From Candidatus Nitrosopumilus sp. (GTDB taxonomy: Archaea; Thermoproteota; Nitrososphaeria; Nitrososphaerales; Nitrosopumilaceae), in assembly GCA_029863665.1 (NCBI GenBank), contig JAOTUX010000037.1, positions 1 to 8,028 on the forward strand: a DNA stretch of 8,028 nt. The letters run 5' to 3'. Positions 1 through 5,779 of this stretch are shown here, in pieces (position 1 is the first letter of the stretch; the number at the start of each line of letters is the position of its first letter). A model generated the notes under the pieces. It was not told the origin of the DNA. It worked only from the letters and a program-made list of their open reading frames with translations, and did no database searches. A program made the translations under genes and the position numbers.

Positions 1-1
1 T

Positions 2-139
2 TTTGGAACAATAAAGAATCCAAAAACACTTACACAAAAAATTAAGCAAACTACAGGAGTGTTAGAATCAGGTATTTTTCTTAGAAAGCCAGATATAATT
101 TACAAAGCTAAAACAGATGGCAAATTTAATATTATCTAA
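2..139 (+). CDS. rpiA: Ribose-5-phosphate isomerase A, C-terminal fragment (5' end outside window)
   Basis: An open frame enters from the left edge and ends at the TAA at 137-139, giving about 45 residues. It starts FGTIKNPKTLTQKIKQ, continues TTGVLESGIFLRKPDIIYKA and ends TDGKFNII. The pattern of a short acidic/NP loop, a helix, then G-V-x-E-x-G-[IL]-F, a strand of the D-[IV]-[IV] type and a final DG turn is the usual C-terminus of RpiA, which interconverts ribose 5-phosphate and ribulose 5-phosphate in the cytoplasm for nucleotide and pentose synthesis. The catalytic residues of RpiA lie further upstream and are not in the window, so the call rests on the tail alone. The gene converges on the Met/His-rich gene, with 37 bases between the stop codons. 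Identity is probable rather than certain; another Rossmann-like sugar isomerase tail cannot be ruled out. Confidence 0.62.
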   Translation, partial: FGTIKNPKTLTQKIKQTTGVLESGIFLRKPDIIYKAKTDGKFNII

Positions 140-176
140 AAGTTTTCTAGATTAATTCATATGAAAATTTTATATA

Positions 177-1121
177 TTAATGTTCTTGAGTTGGATTATC
201 ATGTCTTATAGTATTCATAAAATCATTATGTTCTAACATCAAGTTTATCATTTGTTGGCGAAGAACTTTGTCATCCATTACTTTACCAAGCATTTGTTCC
301 ATCATTTGTTCAGACATTTGTGCAATATGAGATGGATTCTGCAGCATTAATTTATGCATATCATGCCTCATACCAGAATTTACCCACATTTCATGAATCA
401 TATTCATCAGTCTATCAGAATTTGCAATTCCCATAGAATGATCATGACTAGATGGCATTTGATAGTCAGAACACCAAGCACACACAGTATTATGCATGCC
501 TTGACCCATATCAGAGCCCATCATTTTCTGGTGTACTGAATCCATCCATTTAGAATGCTGTTTTAGAGAGTTTTCCATTTGAGAATGATTTTTCATGGTT
601 TGAATCATTTTTTCACGTAAAGTAGGATCACTAGTCATTGGACTTAACATGTTTTTCAATAATTGAGGATTTTCTTTTATTTGAGAAACCCAATCATTCG
701 TGGTTTGTGACATTACGTTTGGATTTTTTTGCATCATCTCATGCCAATGATGCATTAATTTTTCATCAGATACCATATGATGCATTAGTTGAGTCATCAT
801 CTCAGGTCGTTTACTCATAATTGATGAATCATAGTTACCATATCCTCTATCAATTAATTTCATGTATGTAGATGGCATAACACATGCAGGACTACCATCA
901 TGTTTTTGCAATAGCAGATGATTTTCTTTACATATTATTACATCAGGATCTACAGATTTTTTCCATTGGTGATGTGGTGGTGTACTTTGTTGGGAAAAAG
1001 AATTTTCAAAAAATATAGTACTGCCAAGAATACTAAAAATAATTAAAAATAGAAAAAGAAATTGCACATACAATAATAATAATTTAGATTTTAATAATAA
1101 AAAGTAATCGTAAGAAATCAA
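177..1121 (-). CDS. Secreted or membrane-anchored Met/His-rich protein with CxxC site, candidate metal (copper) binder
   Basis: I do not recognise a named family. Residues 8-37 are strongly hydrophobic and run into SFSQQ, which looks like a signal peptide or N-terminal anchor, so the rest should lie outside the membrane. Residues 60-95 contain C64 and C80 with DGSPAC and a K-L-I-x-R-G-Y-G end; from memory, this short module recurs in exported thaumarchaeal proteins. From about residue 100 on the protein is helical and very rich in Met (about 37 internal) and His (22), with degenerate modules of about 20 residues near 117-137, 163-182, 247-269 and 282-302. A CAWC pair (C214, C217) sits in the middle. 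Met, His and Cys clusters of this kind suit Cu(I)/Cu(II) binding, which is inference. The longest frame begins with TTG at 1121. TTG at 1073 or GTG at 1067 (296 residues) are real alternatives, because a T-rich terminator-like tract lies just upstream of 1121 and a TATA-like sequence lies at 1088-1103. No ATG start is available. Confidence 0.82.
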   Translation of the reverse strand: MISYDYFLLLKSKLLLLYVQFLFLFLIIFSILGSTIFFENSFSQQSTPPHHQWKKSVDPDVIICKENHLLLQKHDGSPACVMPSTYMKLIDRGYGNYDSSIMSKRPEMMTQLMHHMVSDEKLMHHWHEMMQKNPNVMSQTTNDWVSQIKENPQLLKNMLSPMTSDPTLREKMIQTMKNHSQMENSLKQHSKWMDSVHQKMMGSDMGQGMHNTVCAWCSDYQMPSSHDHSMGIANSDRLMNMIHEMWVNSGMRHDMHKLMLQNPSHIAQMSEQMMEQMLGKVMDDKVLRQQMINLMLEHNDFMNTIRHDNPTQEH

Positions 1122-1141
1122 AATAGAAAAGAAAAAGAAAT
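1122..1141 (-). terminator. T-rich terminator-like tract after the amidohydrolase gene
   Basis: Read on the minus strand, the bases just after the amidohydrolase stop codon form pyrimidine runs broken only by single C, A and G bases (TTTCTTTTTCTTTTCTATTT). Archaeal RNA polymerase terminates at such T-tracts without needing a hairpin. The tract separates the amidohydrolase from the Met/His-rich gene and suggests the latter has its own promoter. The call rests on composition and position only. Confidence 0.4.
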
Positions 1142-1144
1142 CAT

Positions 1145-2542
1145 TTACTTTGAATTAATTTTTCGTTTAACAAATCTACCATAACCAAGTTTTCCAATTA
1201 CTTCAAAATCATCAGCAATTATTTCTCCTCTAACAATTGTTTTAACAGGCCAACCTTTCAAATTTCTTCCTTCATATACAATATAATCAGAATATCCTCC
1301 AAACAAGTCAGATGTAACCTTTTTTTCTTTTTTCAGATCTATCATAGTTATATCTGCATCAGAATTCTTCTCAAGAGTTCCTTTTTGTGGATACATGCTA
1401 AAAATTTGAGCTGCATTTTGGCTAGTAAGTTTTACAAGCTGTTCAAGATTAATTCTATTTTGATTTACACCATCATTAAGTAATATTGGAAGTGCAGTTC
1501 CAATTCCGGGAAATCCAGCTAATGCTCCCCAAACATCATCTCCTCCTAGTTTAAGTTTGAGCTGATTTGCAACATGATCCGTGCCTACAGTATCAATAAG
1601 ATTATGAGAAAGGGCATTCCAAATAGCCTTACGATCATTTTCAGTCCTTATTGGAGGCATGACTTTAGCAAGATATCCCTCTTGTTTTTCATAAGATAAT
1701 GTCAGATAATGAGGACAAGTTTCAACAAAAATTTTTGTTCCAAGTTTTTTTTCTTCTTCGATTTGTCTCAGTGCACGTTCTGATCCAATATGAACAAAGT
1801 AGATTACACAGTTATAATTTCTTCCAAATTTTGATACAGTCTTAATTGCTTTTGCTTCAAATTCAGGAGAGCGACTTTCAGACCAAGCCCACAGTCCATC
1901 TTGTTTTCTTTCTTTTGCAGTTTTAATTCCACATCCACATGATTCATAATCTTCTGCATGAACTAGTACTGGACAACCAAGTGAAGCTGCAGTCTTTACT
2001 GTATTCTCAACTATATCATCAGTGACATCTACTTGAGCTAGAACAAGTTGTGATGAATTTGGTGGCATATCCATATACACATGACCAACTTCGCCACCAA
2101 GATTCATGTAAATTTTAAAAGAGGTAATCCCCTTTTCAACACAAAAATTCATCTCATTGATTTGTTGTGGATTAAAAACAGAGGCATGTATAGTATAATC
2201 TACATAATGGTTTTGAGAAGCAGAATCAAGTTGTTCTTGTAAGGATTTAGAGAAAGGATCTCCTAGTCGAAGCATTCGCATCATCGTTGTAATTCCTCCA
2301 ATAGCTGCAGCGTGAGATTCAGTTTTTGCTGCTTCATTTATTGGAGAATACACACCATAATGCACATGTGTGTCTATTGGTCCGGGAATTGAAATTAGAC
2401 CATTCCCATTGATTTTATGATCACATACAGGAACATCATTTGTAAATCCTACAATTTTTCCATCATCAATTAAGATATTTTTGTCTATCATTCCTTGTGG
2501 GAGGATAATATGAGAATTAGTGATTATAGTATCATACGTCAT
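1145..2542 (-). CDS. Cyclic amidohydrolase, dihydropyrimidinase/hydantoinase/dihydroorotase superfamily
   Basis: This is a cytoplasmic metal-dependent hydrolase of cyclic amide rings, 465 residues long, which is usual for the hydantoinase/dihydropyrimidinase branch. Visible metal-site residues are H59 and H61 in DTHVH, K143 in SFKIYM (the lysine carbamylated in this family), H195 in LVHAED, H251 in VHIGS and D322 in GTDH. ETCPHYL at 274-280 and the MPPIR segment at 295-299 are also typical. The C-terminal part (about 385-460, with DADI and a V-R-G-E turn) is the small beta-sandwich composite domain. The set is complete, so the enzyme should be active. Possible substrates are dihydroorotate (pyrimidine synthesis), dihydropyrimidines, hydantoins or allantoin. 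The length and the tail favour the hydantoinase-like branch, but the aromatic residue that usually follows the carbamylated lysine in SFKxFMAY-type enzymes is replaced by MNL, so the substrate is left open. The start is the ATG at 2542; no Shine-Dalgarno sequence is seen. Confidence 0.9.
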   Translation of the reverse strand: MTYDTIITNSHIILPQGMIDKNILIDDGKIVGFTNDVPVCDHKINGNGLISIPGPIDTHVHYGVYSPINEAAKTESHAAAIGGITTMMRMLRLGDPFSKSLQEQLDSASQNHYVDYTIHASVFNPQQINEMNFCVEKGITSFKIYMNLGGEVGHVYMDMPPNSSQLVLAQVDVTDDIVENTVKTAASLGCPVLVHAEDYESCGCGIKTAKERKQDGLWAWSESRSPEFEAKAIKTVSKFGRNYNCVIYFVHIGSERALRQIEEEKKLGTKIFVETCPHYLTLSYEKQEGYLAKVMPPIRTENDRKAIWNALSHNLIDTVGTDHVANQLKLKLGGDDVWGALAGFPGIGTALPILLNDGVNQNRINLEQLVKLTSQNAAQIFSMYPQKGTLEKNSDADITMIDLKKEKKVTSDLFGGYSDYIVYEGRNLKGWPVKTIVRGEIIADDFEVIGKLGYGRFVKRKINSK

Positions 2543-2587
2543 TTGAAAAATTTTATGCCTTGCAGTCTATTATGCGTTGAGAAAATG

Positions 2588-2595
2588 AATAAAAG
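2588..2595 (+). promoter_or_regulatory. Possible TATA box of the tRNA-Ala gene
   Basis: AATAAAAG is centred about 26 bases before the first base of the mature tRNA, the distance expected between a TATA box and the start site in archaea. The surroundings are AT-rich, so a chance match is possible. Confidence 0.3.
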
Positions 2596-2617
2596 AAGAG
2601 ATTTAAGAGATAATTCA

Positions 2618-2689
2618 GGGCCGGTGATTTAGGGGTATAATGCCTCGTTCGCAACGAGGATGTCGAGGGTTCGATTCCCTCCCGGTCCA
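2618..2689 (+). tRNA. tRNA-Ala, anticodon CGC
   Basis: A complete cloverleaf can be folded. The acceptor stem is GGGCCGG (2618-2624) with CCGGTCC (2682-2688) and the discriminator is A2689. The anticodon stem is CCTCG/CGAGG around the loop TTCGCAA, which places the anticodon CGC at 2650-2652 and reads the Ala codon GCG. The T stem is GAGGG/CCCTC with loop TTCGATT. The third acceptor pair is G:U (G2620 with T2686), the classic identity element for alanyl-tRNA synthetase, which agrees with the anticodon. The D arm is short, about three A/T pairs (ATT/AAT) around a loop with GGGG. The 3' CCA is not encoded (the next bases are CTT) and must be added after transcription. No intron is present. Confidence 0.97.
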
Positions 2690-2703
2690 CTTGTCCAGAA
2701 ACT

Positions 2704-2717
2704 ATTATACATAAATA
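2704..2717 (+). promoter_or_regulatory. TATA box of the 119-residue zinc-ribbon gene
   Basis: ATTATACATAAATA is centred near 2709, about 25 bases before the ATG at 2733. With normal archaeal spacing, transcription would start at or next to the start codon, giving a leaderless mRNA. No Shine-Dalgarno sequence is present, in keeping with this. Confidence 0.42.
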
Positions 2718-2732
2718 AAAAATACGAACATC

Positions 2733-3092
2733 ATGGAAGTTTTTGATGGTAAAAAAGCTGCACAAGAGTATATGTCAAAACATACCCTAGCTTTCTCTAC
2801 TCCCGAATTGACCCTAATGAGATTTGCATTTTGGTTAGGTGATTCAGTTCCAGATCCAAACAATGATGGAAAAGGAATTCCAAGAATGATGACTTTTTTG
2901 ACAGAGCAAGATTTTGAACCTGTTTTAATTGATGATGAAAAATACGAACCATCAGGAGCAGTTAAAAGTTCGGCAGTTATTGGGAATGCTTACAATGAAG
3001 TAAAGACGGACGGAAAGTTTTGTCCTGAATGTGGTACAAGTCTTTCATTTACAGCAAAGTTTTGTCCTGAATGTGGTACAACACAAGAATAG
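2733..3092 (+). CDS. Small hypothetical protein with C-terminal zinc ribbon
   Basis: This is a 119-residue soluble protein with no signal peptide or membrane segment. Residues 1-92 are a mixed domain that I do not recognise; it includes an aromatic stretch (MRFAFWLGD, 29-37) and a D/N/G-rich turn (DPNNDGKG, 41-48). Residues 95-117 are a zinc ribbon with ligands C97, C100, C111 and C114, built from two nearly identical halves, KFCPECGT twice. The two halves are also identical at the DNA level (see the repeat at 3014-3081). Zinc ribbons of this kind commonly mediate protein or nucleic-acid contacts, so the function cannot be assigned. The start is an ATG preceded by a TATA box at leaderless distance. 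The gene converges on the next zinc-ribbon gene, with only 24 bases between the stop codons. Confidence 0.85.
   Translation: MEVFDGKKAAQEYMSKHTLAFSTPELTLMRFAFWLGDSVPDPNNDGKGIPRMMTFLTEQDFEPVLIDDEKYEPSGAVKSSAVIGNAYNEVKTDGKFCPECGTSLSFTAKFCPECGTTQE
3014..3081 (+). repeat. Perfect 26-bp direct repeat encoding the two halves of a zinc ribbon
   Basis: The 26 bases at 3014-3039 recur without change at 3056-3081, a 42-base (14-codon) offset that keeps the frame. Each copy encodes KFCPECGT, one half of the zinc site. Identity extends to third codon positions, so this looks like a recent tandem duplication or gene-conversion event inside the gene rather than only protein-level symmetry. Confidence 0.9.
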
Positions 3093-3100
3093 TAAAATGA

Positions 3101-3118
3101 TTTTTTGATTTTTATTTT
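3101..3118 (+). terminator. T-rich terminator-like tract between convergent zinc-ribbon genes
   Basis: A run of six T, then GA, five T, A and four T follows the TAG at 3090-3092 within 10 bases. This fits archaeal T-tract termination of the plus-strand gene. Its last bases overlap the TAA (3117-3119) of the convergent minus-strand gene. Confidence 0.45.
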
Positions 3119-3647
3119 ACGTCTTAGTCCCACACTTTGTGCAAAATTTTGAATTGGGTCTAAGATCAGCACCACATGAAGAGCAACCATTTCCACTTGA
3201 TTGAACTGTTCTTCTTGGCATCAAAGATGGATCTGGTGATGGTAATGTTCCAACATCTCCAAATGCTTCTTGTGCAGAAACAATTCCAGGTGGGCCTCCA
3301 CCTACTGGGTTTTGTGCAGTGCCCGTTCTTGGAGGAGCTCCCATACCTCCAGCCATCATTCCAGGGTTTCCCATTCCAGGCATTAATCCAGGAGATTGAG
3401 TATTGCCAGAACCAGAGCCCAGAGATTTTCTCATTTCAAATATCACTTTGATTGCTAGAAATTCTAATGCGGAATATGCTACGGTATAATCACCCAATTT
3501 TTGGAAGAATTCTTTGTCACTTAATTGACCTTTTTTGTACATATTGTTAGTATCTAGAAATGATTCATAGTAACCTTGAGATTCATCAAACAAACTTTGA
3601 AGCTTATCAAATAGCATATTTAGTGTGTCTACTTCACCAAATGACAT
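3117..3647 (-). CDS. Hypothetical protein: helical domain, Gly/Pro/Met-rich linker, C-terminal zinc ribbon
   Basis: This protein has 176 residues in three regions. Residues 1-76 are predicted largely helical, with regularly spaced Leu/Phe/Tyr and many charged residues, and look like a small helical bundle. Residues 77-145 are a flexible low-complexity linker rich in Gly, Pro and Met (PGMGNPGMMAGGMG at about 90-103). Residues 152-176 form a zinc ribbon with C155, C158, C169 and C172, with the same spacing as in the neighbouring zinc-ribbon proteins. There is no signal peptide, so it should be cytoplasmic. I do not recognise a characterised homologue; the architecture (oligomerising or partner-binding helices, tether, zinc-binding tip) suggests an adaptor, which is inference. 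The start is the ATG at 3647, and a TATA-like element about 25 bases upstream supports a leaderless transcript. The gene lies downstream of thioredoxin on the same strand, but a T-tract separates them. Confidence 0.85.
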   Translation of the reverse strand: MSFGEVDTLNMLFDKLQSLFDESQGYYESFLDTNNMYKKGQLSDKEFFQKLGDYTVAYSALEFLAIKVIFEMRKSLGSGSGNTQSPGLMPGMGNPGMMAGGMGAPPRTGTAQNPVGGGPPGIVSAQEAFGDVGTLPSPDPSLMPRRTVQSSGNGCSSCGADLRPNSKFCTKCGTKT

Positions 3648-3666
3648 ACTCTGTCTTCATTTTTGG

Positions 3667-3681
3667 AATATTAATTACTTT
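3667..3681 (-). promoter_or_regulatory. TATA-like element for the 176-residue zinc-ribbon gene
   Basis: On the minus strand this reads AAAGTAATTAATATT. The TTAATATT core is centred about 25 bases before the ATG at 3647, which would start transcription at or beside the start codon. The match is moderate in an AT-rich gap. Confidence 0.35.
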
Positions 3682-3687
3682 AGAATG

Positions 3688-3702
3688 AAAAAAGAAGAAA
3701 AA
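3688..3702 (-). terminator. T-rich terminator-like tract after thioredoxin
   Basis: On the minus strand, TTTTTCTTCTTTTTT lies 12 bases after the thioredoxin stop codon (3715-3717). It fits archaeal T-tract termination and separates trxA from the zinc-ribbon gene downstream. The call rests on composition and position only. Confidence 0.42.
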
Positions 3703-3714
3703 CGTGTTTGGAAT

Positions 3715-4041
<327 letters not shown>

Positions 4042-4116
4042 TGTATTTTCATTTTATCAACCATACCTAAAAATGTTCACCAGAATTAACACCGTATTTT
4101 TTGTAGTATAATTAAA

Positions 4117-4130
4117 TTTGATATATACTT
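4117..4130 (+). promoter_or_regulatory. TATA box of the PRC-barrel/zinc-ribbon gene
   Basis: TTTGATATATACTT contains TATATA at 4122-4127, a good archaeal box A, about 33 bases before the ATG at 4157. Transcription should begin near 4149-4151 and leave a very short leader. This supports the ATG at 4157 over the in-frame ATG at 4208. Confidence 0.52.
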
Positions 4131-4156
4131 AAATGACGTTTTGATAAAACTCAGAT

Positions 4157-4882
4157 ATGAGTGCAGAACTTAGGTTGAAAAAATTAAGAGGTTCTGGCGG
4201 CTATGTTATGGCTACAGTTACAGATGAACAACAAATGAAAGGGAATTTAGGTGGTCCTGATCTGTTTTTGGCACCAATAGGGAGATTAGGTGCTGAAAAA
4301 ATTACTAAACATTTTTGCAATACATGTGAAAAAGAATTTGAGGGACCTCCAAAAATAGAATTTGAGAATCCTAATGAAGAAGTTGCAGAGAATCTAGTCC
4401 TAGCAGAAAAAGGACAATACATCTGTAATTCATGTAATGCCTCAATTGCAGAGTACAGAGAATTCAAAAAACAGGACGAGGCAGGAGAAGTTGGAATTGC
4501 AAAACCATTAGAATCTACAGCGGAAAGTATACCACAGCAAGTTGAAGAACCTGTAGCGCAATCTCCACAAGAAACAGTTACACAACCAGGTCCTGCAACG
4601 TCAGTTAGTACAATTGAGGGTAGAACAATTTATGATGAAAACGCTAACAAGATTGGAATTGCAAAACAAGTTGGTATTGATTCTACACAATCGATGGTTT
4701 TAGTAATAACTAAAAACGATGGTACAGAAGGAAGTATCCCATGGAATAGTATCAAGAAAATTGGAGAAGTAGTTCTTCTTGGAAATCCAGAAGAGAATAT
4801 TCAGCCAGGAAAATGTGTTAGTTGTGGGTTTGGAAACAAAGAGGGTTCAAAATTCTGTGAAGAGTGTGGAACTAAGCTCTAA
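4157..4882 (+). CDS. PRC-barrel-like protein with two zinc-binding modules
   Basis: This is a 241-residue cytoplasmic protein. Residues 1-50 include a basic N-terminus (LRLKKLRG) and a segment GNLGGPDLFLAPIGRLG. The first zinc module uses C54, C57, C90 and C93, with a 32-residue insert between the CxxC pairs. Residues 110-150 are a Pro/Gln/Glu-rich disordered linker. Residues 153-209 (GRTIYDENANKIGIAK, then the VLVI strand and SIPWNSIKKIGEVVLL) match the PRC-barrel pattern: a small beta-barrel known from RNA processing (RimM), photosynthetic reaction centres and the archaeal division protein CdvA. This gene is not CdvA, because there is no coiled coil. The C-terminal zinc ribbon uses C220, C223, C234 and C237. 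Function is unknown; an adaptor binding RNA or protein is an inference. The signal peptidase gene follows 43 bases downstream on the same strand and may be co-transcribed. Confidence 0.85.
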   Translation: MSAELRLKKLRGSGGYVMATVTDEQQMKGNLGGPDLFLAPIGRLGAEKITKHFCNTCEKEFEGPPKIEFENPNEEVAENLVLAEKGQYICNSCNASIAEYREFKKQDEAGEVGIAKPLESTAESIPQQVEEPVAQSPQETVTQPGPATSVSTIEGRTIYDENANKIGIAKQVGIDSTQSMVLVITKNDGTEGSIPWNSIKKIGEVVLLGNPEENIQPGKCVSCGFGNKEGSKFCEECGTKL

Positions 4883-4925
4883 TAGTTAGTAAATTTAATC
4901 AATGATATTATAGGCGAGTATATAA

Positions 4926-5630
4926 TTGGCAAAAAGATCTTTCTCAAAAGGAATTATCAAAGATATTATTATTGTAGGGATTGGTGTTTTGGTAATTTGG
5001 ATTGGATTACAAATAGCATTTGGAACACAAAATCCATTTTATGTAGTTGCAAGTGGAAGTATGATTCCAGTTTTAGAACAATATGATGTCCTAATAGTTC
5101 AAGGGCATGAATCTTTTGAAGATATTGAGATAGGAGATATTATTGTGTTTAATCGGCCCTCAGATCATGATAGAGTAATTGTACATAGAGTAGCCTCAAT
5201 ACTTGAGGATGATCCCAAAACAATTAGAACAAAAGGAGATGCAAACCCAGGATCAATTCCTGGAACAGATTTTCCAATTACAGAAGAAGAATACATAGGA
5301 AAGGTAGTGTATACACTGCCGCAAGTAGGATATGTAACGCAGTTACTAAAACCACCTGTGAACTATGTCATAATTGCAATTGTGATAGGAGTTATGATTG
5401 TAAAACAGGTATCAAAAAAGAAAGATGAAAAAGAACTTCCATTTTCAGATTCATTGAACTCGGAAAATAAAGATTCTAGTGAAGAATTATCAGGTATTGA
5501 CAAAATTGAAAAAGATTCAGAATATTCTGAACATGTAAAAAAATCAGATATTTTAGATGATGATCAAGTGAAGTCTACAGATGATTCTAAAACAGATGAT
5601 GAACATCTAGAGAAAGATAAGAAAAAGTGA
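4926..5630 (+). CDS. Signal peptidase I, archaeal/ER type (S26B, Sec11/SipW-like), with long charged tail
   Basis: This is a membrane protease that removes signal peptides from exported proteins after Sec translocation. Residues 12-33 are an N-terminal membrane helix. The nucleophile S45 lies in ASGSMIP, H87 in VIVHRV, and the acidic residue D105 in KGDAN. Use of His rather than Lys as general base marks the archaeal/eukaryotic branch, as in Sec11. A second membrane helix is at about 145-160. Residues 164-234 form a tail that should face the cytoplasm, with 24 acidic and 15 Lys residues out of 71 and no hydrophobic core; it is probably disordered and is longer than in a minimal enzyme. The start is TTG at 4926 (MAKRSFSKG), chosen because no ATG occurs before the catalytic Ser; TTG is unusual but the N-terminus looks normal. 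The gene lies 43 bases after the PRC-barrel gene. Confidence 0.93.
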   Translation: MAKRSFSKGIIKDIIIVGIGVLVIWIGLQIAFGTQNPFYVVASGSMIPVLEQYDVLIVQGHESFEDIEIGDIIVFNRPSDHDRVIVHRVASILEDDPKTIRTKGDANPGSIPGTDFPITEEEYIGKVVYTLPQVGYVTQLLKPPVNYVIIAIVIGVMIVKQVSKKKDEKELPFSDSLNSENKDSSEELSGIDKIEKDSEYSEHVKKSDILDDDQVKSTDDSKTDDEHLEKDKKK

Positions 5631-5779
5631 TTCTAAAATTCACACAAACAGGTTCACATTATGCTTTTGATAAAAGCAATAGATCGTCCTGTTTGCTTGA
5701 TGATATTATTACCTCAAATTTACTAAAAAAGGATCCTAAGAAATTATTAGTTTCAAGAGTAGAATCATTTTTCAACTAG
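5627..5779 (+). CDS. Possible small ORF (50 codons) overlapping the signal peptidase stop
   Basis: A GTG at 5627 shares four bases (GTGA) with the signal peptidase stop codon and opens a frame ending at TAG 5777-5779. The product begins VILKFTQTGSHYAFDK, contains one Cys, and ends KKLLVSRVESFFN. It is basic and soluble, without a signal peptide or a known motif. In DNA this AT-rich, 50 codons without a stop is mildly unlikely by chance, and the GTGA overlap is the arrangement used for translational coupling. Against it: there is no ATG, no recognised homologue, and the nested inverted repeats at 5645-5695 lie inside the frame and would equally explain the stretch as a 3' UTR or RNA element. 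Treat as a candidate only. Confidence 0.28.
   Translation: MILKFTQTGSHYAFDKSNRSSCLLDDIITSNLLKKDPKKLLVSRVESFFN
5645..5695. repeat. Nested inverted repeats downstream of signal peptidase gene
   Basis: The outer arms CAAACAGG (5645-5652) and CCTGTTTG (5688-5695) are perfect complements. Inside them, GCTTTT-GAT-AAAAGC (5663-5677) forms a 6-bp hairpin with a three-base loop, leaving two 10-base internal segments. Together these could fold as one long hairpin in RNA, 15 bases after the signal peptidase stop. It may act as a 3'-end or stability element. No T-tract follows directly. Confidence 0.5.

Noticed and set aside
354..820. Two plus-strand open frames of about 60 codons inside the Met/His-rich gene
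   Set aside because: They lie antisense to a gene with a clear signal peptide and repeats; their His/Ile-rich translations merely mirror CAT codons.
2553..2765. Minus-strand 70-codon open frame containing VDREGIEPSTSSLRT
   Set aside because: It is the antisense translation of the tRNA-Ala gene; the REGIEPSTSSL string is a well-known false protein produced by tRNA T-arm and anticodon sequence.
2990..3196. Minus-strand open frame opposite the zinc-ribbon gene with repeated VPHSGQNF
   Set aside because: It is a shadow of the 26-bp repeat on the other strand and overlaps two better-supported genes.
4201..4467. Minus-strand open frame of 88 codons
   Set aside because: It is antisense to the first zinc module of the PRC-barrel gene, with no promoter or recognisable domain.
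4157..4882. PRC-barrel gene as the division protein CdvA
   Set aside because: CdvA has its PRC-barrel at the N-terminus followed by a coiled coil; this protein has neither that order nor a coiled coil.
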